From: Akkermansiaceae bacterium
Lineage (GTDB): Bacteria > Verrucomicrobiota > Verrucomicrobiia > Verrucomicrobiales > DEV007
Assembly (NCBI GenBank): GCA_024233085.1
Contig: JACKQC010000005.1
Coordinates: forward strand, 182,460-246,459
DNA: 64,000 nt
Direction: 5' to 3'
Of this stretch, positions 41,951-49,897 are shown piece after piece. Within the stretch, counting starts at the first letter, position 1, and each line of letters begins with the position of its first letter. The translations under genes were made by a program, and so were the position numbers. The notes beneath the pieces are model-generated. The model did not search any database, had not been told where the DNA came from, and saw nothing but the letters and a program-made list of their open reading frames with translations.

Positions 41951-43387
41951 TCAGGCCAGCACTTCCTTCACCACCTCGCCGTAGATGTCCGTGAGCCGGA
42001 AATCGCGGCCCGCGTAGCGATAGGTGAGGCGCTCGTGGTCGATTCCCAGGAGGTGAAGCAGGGTCGCGTGGAAGTCGTGGGTGTGCACCTTGTCCCGCAC
42101 GGCGAAATAGCCGTATTCGTCCGTCTCGCCATGGCTGTATCCGGCCCGGGCGCCGGCGCCCGTCATCCAGATGGTGAAGCCGGCCGGGTTGTGGTCGCGG
42201 CCGTTGGACCCCTGGGCGATCGGGGTGCGTCCGAACTCCGTGCCCCACACAACCAGCGTGTCCTCCAAGAGGCCGCGCTGTCCCAGGTCCGTCAGCAGGC
42301 CGGCGATGGGCAGGTCCGTGGCGAGCGCGTTTTTGGCGTGACCGGACTCGAGATTTCCGTGCTGATCCCACGCGTAGGGCGTGCTGACCTGGACAAAACG
42401 GACGCCGGCCTCGCAGAAGCGCCGCGCCAGCAGGCAGCGATGCCCGATATCCTCCGTCTTCGCATCGTCGAGCCCGTAAAGCCTCCGGATGTGCGCCGGC
42501 TCATCGCCGATGTCGAGGAGTCCCGGCGCCACCCCCTGCATGCGAAAGGCGAGTTCGTAGCTTTCGATCACGCCCTCGATGCGCGGATCGCCGTCGACGC
42601 GGTCGAGGTGGGCGCGGTTGAGCTGCTGGAGCATCGAAAGCTGGCGGCGCTGGAGCCGGGGGTTCGATCCGTCCTCTCCTTCGAGAAAGCGGATCGACGC
42701 CTCCTTCGCGGGCAGGCCCGAGTGGCCGATCGCCGTCGCCTGGTGTTGGGCGGGGAGAAACGCCGCGCCGAAATTGCGCGTGCCTCCGTGTCCGCGGGGC
42801 GGGGCGATGCTGATGAAGGCGGGCAGGTCGCCGTTCTCCGAGCCGAGCCCGTAGCTGACCCACGCGCCCATCGAGGGGCGCAGGAGATTGTCGGTGCCCG
42901 TGTGCAGCATCGAGACCGCCTGGCCGTGGCTGGTGCCCTTGGTGTGCATCGACTTGATGAAACACAGGTCGTCGATGTGCCGGGCGACGTTCGGCCACAG
43001 CTCGCTCACCCAGTTGCCCGATTCGCCCGCGCGCCGGAATTTCCACGGGGTCGGAAACAGGACGCCGTTTCCGCCGTTTTTCTTCGTGGCGTCGAGGTTG
43101 TCGAGCCCCTTGAAGGGGAGCGGCTTGCCGGCTTCGGCGTTGATCCTCGGCTTGTGGTCGAAAGTGTCCACCTGGGAGACGCCGCCGTGCATGAACAGAA
43201 AGATCACCCGTTTCGCCCGGGGCGCGAAATGGGGGCGCGGCGAAGGATAGGGGCCGCCCGCGCCGTTCGCGGCCTCGGCGGCGAGCGCGTGAAAGGCCAG
43301 CGCGCCAAACCCGCAGCCAGCCGAGCGCAGCCAGGCACGGCGGCTCGGCGGAGCCGAATCGGGGTGTCGGAAAGCGCGGGCATTCAT
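41951..43387 (-). CDS. DUF1501 domain protein (sulfatase-like fold), Tat-exported
   Basis: Exported protein of the DUF1501 family, usually paired with DUF1549/DUF1553 cytochromes; reaction unknown. The 478-residue product begins with a Tat-like signal (PPSRRAWLRSAGCGFGALAF). It has RVIFLFMHGGVSQVDTFDHK, KCxH-free SMHTKGTSHGQAVSMLHTG, and the C-terminal VVWGTEFGRTPIAQGSNGRD and HDFHATLLHLLGIDHERLTY. These Asp/His-rich stretches resemble alkaline-phosphatase/sulfatase folds. It starts 51 nt after the DUF1549/DUF1553 gene on the same strand, which supports a shared operon. Confidence 0.95.
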   Translation of the reverse strand: MNARAFRHPDSAPPSRRAWLRSAGCGFGALAFHALAAEAANGAGGPYPSPRPHFAPRAKRVIFLFMHGGVSQVDTFDHKPRINAEAGKPLPFKGLDNLDATKKNGGNGVLFPTPWKFRRAGESGNWVSELWPNVARHIDDLCFIKSMHTKGTSHGQAVSMLHTGTDNLLRPSMGAWVSYGLGSENGDLPAFISIAPPRGHGGTRNFGAAFLPAQHQATAIGHSGLPAKEASIRFLEGEDGSNPRLQRRQLSMLQQLNRAHLDRVDGDPRIEGVIESYELAFRMQGVAPGLLDIGDEPAHIRRLYGLDDAKTEDIGHRCLLARRFCEAGVRFVQVSTPYAWDQHGNLESGHAKNALATDLPIAGLLTDLGQRGLLEDTLVVWGTEFGRTPIAQGSNGRDHNPAGFTIWMTGAGARAGYSHGETDEYGYFAVRDKVHTHDFHATLLHLLGIDHERLTYRYAGRDFRLTDIYGEVVKEVLA

Positions 43388-43438
43388 GGCGTTGAGAGGG
43401 AAAAAACTCAAAAATATCCTGTTAATCCTGTCGAAAAT

Positions 43439-46330
43439 CTATTCGAGAAAGCGAAACTCGGTCGAGCCAAACAAAACCCGGGCCAGGCTGGCGAGCGCCT
43501 CGGTTTCGGACATCGCCTCCTCGGCCTCCAGTTCGGCGAGGTAGGCCCGGGCGTTGGAAAGCTCGTAGTCGCCCGGGGTGCGACCCAGCACACGACGATA
43601 AAAAACGGCGATCGCCGCGTCCGGATCCACCCGGCCCTCGGTGGCGTTCAGCGCGCCGGCGGTGCGCTCGGCGAGCGCCGTCGCGAGATCGTGAACCAGA
43701 GGGGAGTTCAGCATCAGCAGCGCCTGCGAGGGCACCGTCGTCGCGGCCCGCTGGCCGGCGGACATGTCGGGGTTGGCCATGTCGAAGATCTCGAGAAAAG
43801 CCGGCATGTCGCCCCGCACCAGCGGGAGGTAGAGGCTCCGGTGGCGATCCGAATCCGATTGGGCGCTCTCCCGCTGTTTCGCGGTGTTGGCGATGGCCTG
43901 CTCGTCCAGATGGGAAACGCTCGAGCCCGGAGGCGACAGGTCGAGTTCGCCCGAGGCGGCGAGCATGGCGTCGCGGATCGATTCGGCCGGGAGCGCCCGG
44001 CGGTTCTGCCGCGCGAGCCAGCGGTTCTCGGGGTCGGCGCGAGCGGCGTCGGGATTGGCGGCCGACTGGCGATAGGCGCGGCTGCGCAGGAGCCGGCGCA
44101 GGGTGTGCTTGACCGACCAGCCGTGCGCGACGAAATCCTCCGCCAGCCAGTCCAGCAACTCCGGATGGCTGGGGCGGTCGCCGAGGACGCCGAAGTTGTC
44201 CACCGACCTCACCAGCCCCTCGCCGAACACCTGCCGCCAGAGGCGGTTCACTGTCACGCGGGCGGTGAGGGGATTCTCCGGGCTGGCGATCCAGTCGGCC
44301 AACTCGCGCCGGCCAGACTCGCCGGCGGGAATGGCGGCCGGCCGGGCGCCGCCGGGCCGGCTGGCGACCTGGAGAAAGCCGCGCGGGACGACGGAGCCGA
44401 GATTGGCGGGTTCCCCGCGCAGGCGGATCGCTTGGTCGCCGACCTCTTCCGGGGCGCGGTCGGCCGCCGCCATGGCCTTGGGGACCTCGGGCGCCGAGGC
44501 CTCGAGCCGGCGCATCTCGTCCTCGAGACGGGTGAGGTTTTCTCGCTCGGCATCGAGGGTCTCGGAGCCGCCGGAAGGCTCCTTTTCCAGCTCGGCAACG
44601 GAAACGAAGCGCGCGGCGTCCGCCATAACGAATCCGGAAGTGGCGGCGTTAAACAGGGTTAGGTCGGCGACCATACCCTGTTTGAAGGGAAAGCGCCCCA
44701 GAACCGCCCACTGGCCGTCGATTTCACCCTTTTGGGTCTGGTCGACGGCGACGCGGGTCTCTCCGCCGGCGTGGCGGACGCGGTAGGGGGCGGTCCCGGC
44801 GCGATCGGAGGCCGCGACGTAGGAGACCCGGATCTCGTATTCTCCGTCGGCGGGAATGGTGGCCCGCCATGTCACGGATTTTTCGCCTTTTCCGGTGTTC
44901 AGGTCGTGGAGGTAGCCGGCGCCGAAGAATCGCGGGAAATTGGTCGAGGTCTTCCACTCCCCGCGTTTTTCGGCTTCGGTGTCGTCAACTACGATGCCGA
45001 GCGGCGCGCCGGATTTTTCAAGGGTGGCGATCCGGGATTTGGTGGTGGAAATTTTTTCGGCTAACGCCTCAATTTCTCGGCGATGGCGGTCGATCATCGC
45101 CCGCTGAGCATTTGGGACCGGCAACTCGCGCTCGATCCAGCCGGAGACGTTGACGTTGTTCATGCGGATGCCGTCGCCGGTGACGGTCGAGCGCAGGATG
45201 CCGGCGAGCGCGTAGTAGTCCTCGGTGGGGACGGGGTCGAATTTGTGGTCGTGGCAGCGGGCGCAACCGAGCGTCATGCCGAGAAAGGCGCGACCGATGG
45301 TGTCGATCTGCTCGTCGGCGATGTCGAGGTGCATCTTTTCCTTGTCGCGCTCGGAGAGCATCTTCGGGCCGATGATGAGAAAGCCGGTGGCGATCATTTG
45401 CTCGGTTTGCCGGGCCAGCGACGCGTGGGGCAGCAGGTCGCCGGCGATCTGCTCGCGGATGAAGCGGTCGAAGGGTTTGTCCCGATTGAAGGCGTCGATC
45501 GTGTAGTCCCGATAGCGCCAGGCGTGGGGGAAGGTGAGGTTGATGTCGCCCCCGTTCGAATCGGCGTAGCGGGCGAGATCGAGCCAATGCCGGGCCCATT
45601 TTTCGCCAAACCGGGGGCTTTCGAGCAAACGGTCGACGAGGGCGTCGGCGGCGGCGTCGAAATCGCCCCCGGCTTCGGTGACGAAGCGATCGATCTCCTC
45701 CGGCGTGGGGGGGAGTCCGGTGAGGTCGAAAGTCAAGCGCCTGGCGAGAGCGATCGGATCGGCCGGCGGGGCGGGAGAGAGGCCGTTTTCCTCCATGCTT
45801 GCCAGGAGAAAACGGTCGATCTCCCCCCGGGGCCAATCCGGACGCTTCACCGGGGGAGGCGGGGACACGACGCGCGGTTGGAAAGCCCAGAAGCGGCGCC
45901 CTTCCTCGACGTCGATGCCGGTTTTTCCGCCATCGGCGGCGGCGGGTGGCGCCGTCCGGGGATCGGGGGCGCCGTCGGCGATCCAGGCCCGGAAATGGGC
46001 GATCACTTCGTCGGGCAAACGCTCCTTGGGCGGCATTTCGGGAAGGTCGGGATCGTGGGCCAGGGCGCCCAGCAGCAGGGAGTCGGCGGGTTTTCCCGGC
46101 ACGAGGGCCGGCCCGGAGTCGCCGCCCCGGGCCCAGCCGTCGCGGGTGTCGAGTCGCAGGCCGCCTTTCGATTTGCCGGACTCGGTGGAGTGGCATTCGT
46201 AGCATCGCTCGACCAGCACCGGCCGGATGTGTTTTTCGAAAAACGCGAACTCGGTCTTCTCCGCGCGGACAGGGAACACCGCCACCATCCACGGGGCAAG
46301 AAAAAGGGAAACGACGAGCAGGCGGGCCAT
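43439..46330 (-). CDS. DUF1549/DUF1553 cytochrome-type protein with internal dispersed repeat
   Basis: Exported multi-domain protein, 963 residues. A signal peptide is followed by a PSCyt1 haem-type motif (C43-x-x-C46-H47 in RCYECHS). Then come DUF1549 (about 165-375), a golvesin/xanthan-lyase-like beta domain (about 440-580) and DUF1553 (about 668-935). The start ATG 46330 gives MARLLVVSLFLAPWMVAV, a good signal. Residues 550-561 (KQGMVADLTLFN) are encoded by a copy of the dispersed 22-nt-period repeat and still fit the domain's beta pattern. The PSCyt1/DUF1549/DUF1553 layout is a PVC hallmark; substrate unknown. Confidence 0.94.
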   Translation of the reverse strand: MARLLVVSLFLAPWMVAVFPVRAEKTEFAFFEKHIRPVLVERCYECHSTESGKSKGGLRLDTRDGWARGGDSGPALVPGKPADSLLLGALAHDPDLPEMPPKERLPDEVIAHFRAWIADGAPDPRTAPPAAADGGKTGIDVEEGRRFWAFQPRVVSPPPPVKRPDWPRGEIDRFLLASMEENGLSPAPPADPIALARRLTFDLTGLPPTPEEIDRFVTEAGGDFDAAADALVDRLLESPRFGEKWARHWLDLARYADSNGGDINLTFPHAWRYRDYTIDAFNRDKPFDRFIREQIAGDLLPHASLARQTEQMIATGFLIIGPKMLSERDKEKMHLDIADEQIDTIGRAFLGMTLGCARCHDHKFDPVPTEDYYALAGILRSTVTGDGIRMNNVNVSGWIERELPVPNAQRAMIDRHRREIEALAEKISTTKSRIATLEKSGAPLGIVVDDTEAEKRGEWKTSTNFPRFFGAGYLHDLNTGKGEKSVTWRATIPADGEYEIRVSYVAASDRAGTAPYRVRHAGGETRVAVDQTQKGEIDGQWAVLGRFPFKQGMVADLTLFNAATSGFVMADAARFVSVAELEKEPSGGSETLDAERENLTRLEDEMRRLEASAPEVPKAMAAADRAPEEVGDQAIRLRGEPANLGSVVPRGFLQVASRPGGARPAAIPAGESGRRELADWIASPENPLTARVTVNRLWRQVFGEGLVRSVDNFGVLGDRPSHPELLDWLAEDFVAHGWSVKHTLRRLLRSRAYRQSAANPDAARADPENRWLARQNRRALPAESIRDAMLAASGELDLSPPGSSVSHLDEQAIANTAKQRESAQSDSDRHRSLYLPLVRGDMPAFLEIFDMANPDMSAGQRAATTVPSQALLMLNSPLVHDLATALAERTAGALNATEGRVDPDAAIAVFYRRVLGRTPGDYELSNARAYLAELEAEEAMSETEALASLARVLFGSTEFRFLE
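44648..44691. repeat. dispersed 22-nt-period repeat, copy 6 (inside a CDS)
   Basis: Units begin at 44648 (core AAACAGGGTTAGGTC) and 44670 (ACCATACCCTGTTT), 22 nt apart with opposite orientation. Read on the minus strand it is AAACAGGGTATGGTC then GCCGACCTAACCCTGTTT, differing from copy 1 at only a few positions. It lies wholly inside the DUF1549/DUF1553 gene and keeps its reading frame. Confidence 0.75.
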
Positions 46331-46475
46331 GAAACTCCGGGAAACCGAGACACCTTCGCGAGTCCAACCGCCCCGCAAAGCGAAAATCGCGGAGGGGACG
46401 CGGCGGGACGGAATGTGACGTTCGCGATGCTAAGGGACGGGGCGCCGGTCCGTCAACCCCGTCGAAGGCGCCCGG

Positions 46476-48248
46476 TCACGGCGTCACCTCGGTGAAGGAG
46501 CCGTAGATTTTCACGTTGGCGGACTTCCATTCCAGAACGTGAAACTGGTCGAAGAGAGCGAAACCCTGCGGCGTGGTTTCGCCGAAGGAGATGGAGAATT
46601 CGTAGATGGAATCGTTGATGAACAACTGGGTGCTCGAGGTGGGATTGTCGATCACGACGTAGTCGGCGTCGGGCCACGGATCGCCGGGCGTTTCGAGGTT
46701 CACCGTGTTGATCAGATTCAGGCCGAAGTCGAAGCGCGGTGTCAGCATGAGCCCTCCGATGTTCAGATTCAGATCGACTCCCAGGTTGACGGTGTCGGCG
46801 CCGGAATCCGCCCAGATCGAGCCGTTGAAGTAGTCCATGTCGCCGATCAGGAAGGGGGTGCCCTCCTCCAGGTCGGAGAAGCCGGTTCCGTTGAATTCGA
46901 GATTACTTTTCTTCGCGGGACGCGGATCGCCGGGGATCGGCGTGTCGTCCCCCCATTCGAAGTAGGAGGACTCGGCGATGGCGGCGCCGGTGAGGTTGGT
47001 GACCATGGTGGCCAGCCCCGTGGGATCGTGGAACATGCCGGTGGCGGTGCCGGTCAATTCGACATTTACGCCGCCGAGGAGCTTCGCCGTGGTCGAGCTG
47101 TCCTGGTAATATGACTCGTAGGGGCCGGCGGAGGCGATGGCCATGGCTTCGATGGTCACCCCGCCGCCGTAGGTGGCCCGATCGAGGGTGAAGGACCCGT
47201 TGTAGGGCGTCCAGGCTCCGCCGTCGATCCGGAATTGAAGCTCCGAATAGCTGGGATCGTTCGGGTTTTGGAGAGTGACGTTGATGGTGCGGTTGAAAAA
47301 GAAGCCGAAATTGCTCGCACTGGTCAGGATGACCGGAGGCGCGAGTTGGGCGGAGTCGGAGAGGTAGATCTGCGTGGCCTTGGCGCTGTCGAGCCAGCCG
47401 GCATCGATGCTGATCGCCTGGGCGCTGACGATCTGTCCGGGTGTGACCGCGATCGGGACCGTGTAGTCGATCCAGGCGCCGTAGTCGATCTGGTATTTGA
47501 TCTGGGAAAGACCCGGAGTGTTGGTGTCGGCGAGGCTGACGCTCATCGGAAAATCGTCGATCGGGTGCGTGCCTCCGCTAACCGAGAACGAAGGCGGGCT
47601 GAGGACGTTGGTGGTCATCGGCGTGGAGGGCGTCGACGGGCCGGCCGAAGCCGCCGGACCACCCGCGGGGGTCGTGGTGAAGGGGTCCGCGACCGTGGCG
47701 ACCGTGGTGGGGCCCGCCGGAGCCGCGGCCACTTTGTCCTCGTAGTCCCAGATCCAGGTGCTGTCGGAGGAGTATTTCATGGCCGACTCGCGGTCCTCCT
47801 CCTGGCCGGTCACTTCGGCGAGATTGTCGTCGATGAAAAATTCGAGAAACTCGCCCTCGGGATCGGTGCTGACTTCAAAGCGCTGGCTGCCCGGGTTCCA
47901 TTTCGCGCCCGTGGTGCCCCCGGACGATTGGGCGCGGAAATTCAGGCGCGGATCGATCAGGCTCGACGACAGGCCGGGCATGCGATCGGCTTCGCCGCTC
48001 GCGGCGAAGTTTCTGAGCTTTCCGATGACGTCGGCGGTGTCCTTGGCGTCGTCCAGCGAACCGCCGGAGGAGACATAGGCCGCCACCGCCCGGTTGAGCG
48101 TCTTGATGTCGGAGGCGAGTTTTTGATCCCGGGCGGATTGCTGGACGTTTCCCAAAAACAAGTAAGCGACCGAGGCGAGGACTCCGATCACGCTGACCAC
48201 CACCAGCACCTCGATGAGGGAGTAGGCCTTTTTGAGTTTCGTGTGCAT
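46476..48248 (-). CDS. prepilin-like protein with large C-terminal ectodomain
   Basis: Type II secretion/type IV pilin-like protein, 590 residues. The class III signal is KKA|YSLIEVLVVVSVIG: cleavage after A8 (Ala where Gly is usual), E13 at the +5 position, then the hydrophobic helix. A pilin-like part (to about 165) is followed by a Pro/Thr/Ser linker (about 180-225) and repeated beta modules (for example SELQFRIDGGAWTPYNG). The C-terminal domain (about 400-590) resembles the 'choice-of-anchor K' type. It may be a secreted adhesin or minor pseudopilin. It starts from an AT-rich region shared with the divergent gene at 48482. Confidence 0.85.
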   Translation of the reverse strand: MHTKLKKAYSLIEVLVVVSVIGVLASVAYLFLGNVQQSARDQKLASDIKTLNRAVAAYVSSGGSLDDAKDTADVIGKLRNFAASGEADRMPGLSSSLIDPRLNFRAQSSGGTTGAKWNPGSQRFEVSTDPEGEFLEFFIDDNLAEVTGQEEDRESAMKYSSDSTWIWDYEDKVAAAPAGPTTVATVADPFTTTPAGGPAASAGPSTPSTPMTTNVLSPPSFSVSGGTHPIDDFPMSVSLADTNTPGLSQIKYQIDYGAWIDYTVPIAVTPGQIVSAQAISIDAGWLDSAKATQIYLSDSAQLAPPVILTSASNFGFFFNRTINVTLQNPNDPSYSELQFRIDGGAWTPYNGSFTLDRATYGGGVTIEAMAIASAGPYESYYQDSSTTAKLLGGVNVELTGTATGMFHDPTGLATMVTNLTGAAIAESSYFEWGDDTPIPGDPRPAKKSNLEFNGTGFSDLEEGTPFLIGDMDYFNGSIWADSGADTVNLGVDLNLNIGGLMLTPRFDFGLNLINTVNLETPGDPWPDADYVVIDNPTSSTQLFINDSIYEFSISFGETTPQGFALFDQFHVLEWKSANVKIYGSFTEVTP

Positions 48249-48481
48249 TGAAGTAAAGGGCTGCTAAAACCATATTTATCATAAAAGAAATAAAAAACAA
48301 TAGAAAATTGCAATTATTAGATTCATAAATGTTAATTATCGGGATGGTTTTGAATTTTGGCGTATTAGACAAATTTGTCGGGGCGGCCGACTGAGACTTG
48401 CTCTCCCGGTACCGTGGAGATGGTCGGGATTTTGATTCGACTTTCCGGGACTTTGCCCGCATCCTTGCGCGCGATCGAAAC
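48249..48481. promoter_or_regulatory. AT-rich divergent promoter region
   Basis: Between the divergent prepilin-like gene and the gene at 48482, bases about 48260-48375 are strikingly AT-rich compared with the GC-rich surroundings. On the minus strand a TATGAT (near 48276-48283) is a credible -10 element for the prepilin-like gene. No -35 could be fixed. The remaining 100 nt before 48482 show nothing else. Confidence 0.5.
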
Positions 48482-48868
48482 ATGGAATCGACGGAAACGA
48501 ACCCCAATCCGGGCGCATCGGCGGCTGACGACATCAACCCCATCCTGCGGGAGGCGCTGGAGGAGGGGCGTCCGCGCTATTTCCGCGCCTCGGGAGGCGC
48601 CGCCCGAGGAAAATCCGGTCGTCGGGACACGGAGCGCTTCGCCGACGAACTGATGACGCTGCAGGAATGCGCGCAGATCATCGGCGAGCGGCTGGAGATG
48701 CACGCCATCGCCTTTGGGGTGCTCTACGACGGGGAGGAGACAATCGCATTTCGCTTCGATCCGAATTCGAATCCGAGCAGCCCGGAATTGGTCGGGGGCT
48801 TGGTGAACCGCCGGATGCCGATGCGAGAACTTCTGGCGGGGCTCAATCATTTCCTCTACGAATCATGA
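48482..48868 (+). CDS. small hypothetical protein, 128 aa
   Basis: Not recognised. The 128-residue product is acidic and probably cytosolic, with two helix-rich halves (TLQECAQIIGERLEMHAI and RRMPMRELLAGLNHFL) around a short beta-like middle (IAFGVLYDGEETIAFRFD). There is no signal peptide or TM segment. The stop overlaps the start of the next gene (ATGA), so the two are coupled. ATG 48482 is preferred over an upstream in-frame ATG at 48398. Confidence 0.75.
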   Translation: MESTETNPNPGASAADDINPILREALEEGRPRYFRASGGAARGKSGRRDTERFADELMTLQECAQIIGERLEMHAIAFGVLYDGEETIAFRFDPNSNPSSPELVGGLVNRRMPMRELLAGLNHFLYES

Positions 48869-49554
48869 GTCAGGAGAGCATTCAGGGGCCGCTGTCGGCG
48901 CTTCGGAACGCGGGGACGGTGTGCGGGGTTTGCCTGGCGAGGGAGACGGAGGTGTTGCTGAACCTGTTTCCGTTTTCCGCCGCGCGGGTCGAGGAGATGG
49001 TGACGGTGGTCGACGACATCAGCCTGTATTTCGCCGAAAAGGGCCGCGGGGTGGACCAGATGAGCTTTGGTTACGATGGCGGGAATCTCGTGATCGTCGC
49101 CGACGGCGATTACCGGCTCATCGTGATGCACATGCTGGCCGACGAGATCGATTTCATCGCCAAGGCGGCCCGGGCTTTTCTCGCCGATTTTCAGTTGGGG
49201 TTGTTCGCCGAGCAGATGGCGGAGGGCAACCCGCGGGTCTTCGCGGAGAAGGCGTCCGCGCCGGCCGAGCCCGCCCCGCAAGCGGCGAAGCCCGCGGCCG
49301 CGCCGGTGAAGCCGCTGGTGCCGCGTCCGTTGAGCCCTCCCCGGCCGATCGAGGCCCCCGTGGCGGTGGAGATCGCGGAGAGGGACGATGCGGTCGAGGC
49401 CGTGGCGGTCGAAGGGGAGTCCAGCGGCGCCGACGAAGGAGGGCAGGCCGATGATGACGACGCTTTCGTGGATGGTCAGGGCGCCCGGCTTGCCGCCAAT
49501 CAGCCCGAGTCCACGCTGCCGCCGCCCCGCAAGCCGAAGGTGCGCTTCCGGTGA
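48865..49554 (+). CDS. Roadblock/LC7-like protein with disordered tail
   Basis: Tentative Roadblock/LC7-like protein, 229 residues. The first 115 residues alternate helices and strands (GPLSALRNAGTVCGVCLARE, then MSFGYDGGNLVIVADGDYRL and MLADEIDFIAKAARAFLADF), as in small GTPase-regulating Roadblock proteins. The rest is Pro/Ala/Glu-rich and likely disordered, ending PPPRKPKVRFR. It overlaps the preceding gene by ATGA. Its closeness to the giant exoprotein gene (343 nt downstream) may be coincidence. If not Roadblock, it is an unrecognised cytosolic protein. Confidence 0.65.
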   Translation: MSQESIQGPLSALRNAGTVCGVCLARETEVLLNLFPFSAARVEEMVTVVDDISLYFAEKGRGVDQMSFGYDGGNLVIVADGDYRLIVMHMLADEIDFIAKAARAFLADFQLGLFAEQMAEGNPRVFAEKASAPAEPAPQAAKPAAAPVKPLVPRPLSPPRPIEAPVAVEIAERDDAVEAVAVEGESSGADEGGQADDDDAFVDGQGARLAANQPESTLPPPRKPKVRFR

Positions 49555-49670
49555 GCTTTTGGATTAGGAGAGGCGAATTGGGGTCGCGGACCCGGCGGCG
49601 GCCCGGCCACTTCGATCCCGGGCCGGTGCCGGTGGGGGAGAATTTTTCCGAAAAAAAAACGGATTTTTTC

Positions 49671-49699
49671 TTGACCCATTTGTTTCGGGTTTGTAAACC
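49671..49699 (+). promoter_or_regulatory. candidate promoter of the giant exoprotein gene
   Basis: TTGACC (49671-49676), a 17-nt spacer and TAAACC (49694-49699). It lies in an A/T-rich patch (AAAAAAAAACGGATTTTTTC just upstream) within an otherwise empty 343-nt gap. Transcription would start near 49706, giving a leader of about 190 nt before the ATG at 49898. The -10 match is weak. Confidence 0.4.
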
Positions 49700-49897
49700 T
49701 CCCTCCGAATAGAAGAAACAGACATGGATGACCGCTCTGTGGTTGTCCATTGGAATTAGTGCCTGAAGCGGCAGTTGCGCTCCGACCCCACCGTTGAGTG
49801 TTTGCCGGTTTTCAGAATCTGCTTCCTTCCCCCCAATGAAAACAAGGCGCGACGAAGCGTTGACGCATCGTTGTACCCAATTCCTCCCCCCATCGTC

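Noticed and set aside
46440..46475. GGGCGCC/GGCGCCC inverted repeat downstream of the prepilin-like gene
   Set aside because: Seven-base arms with a 20-nt loop and no T-tract; not convincing as a terminator.
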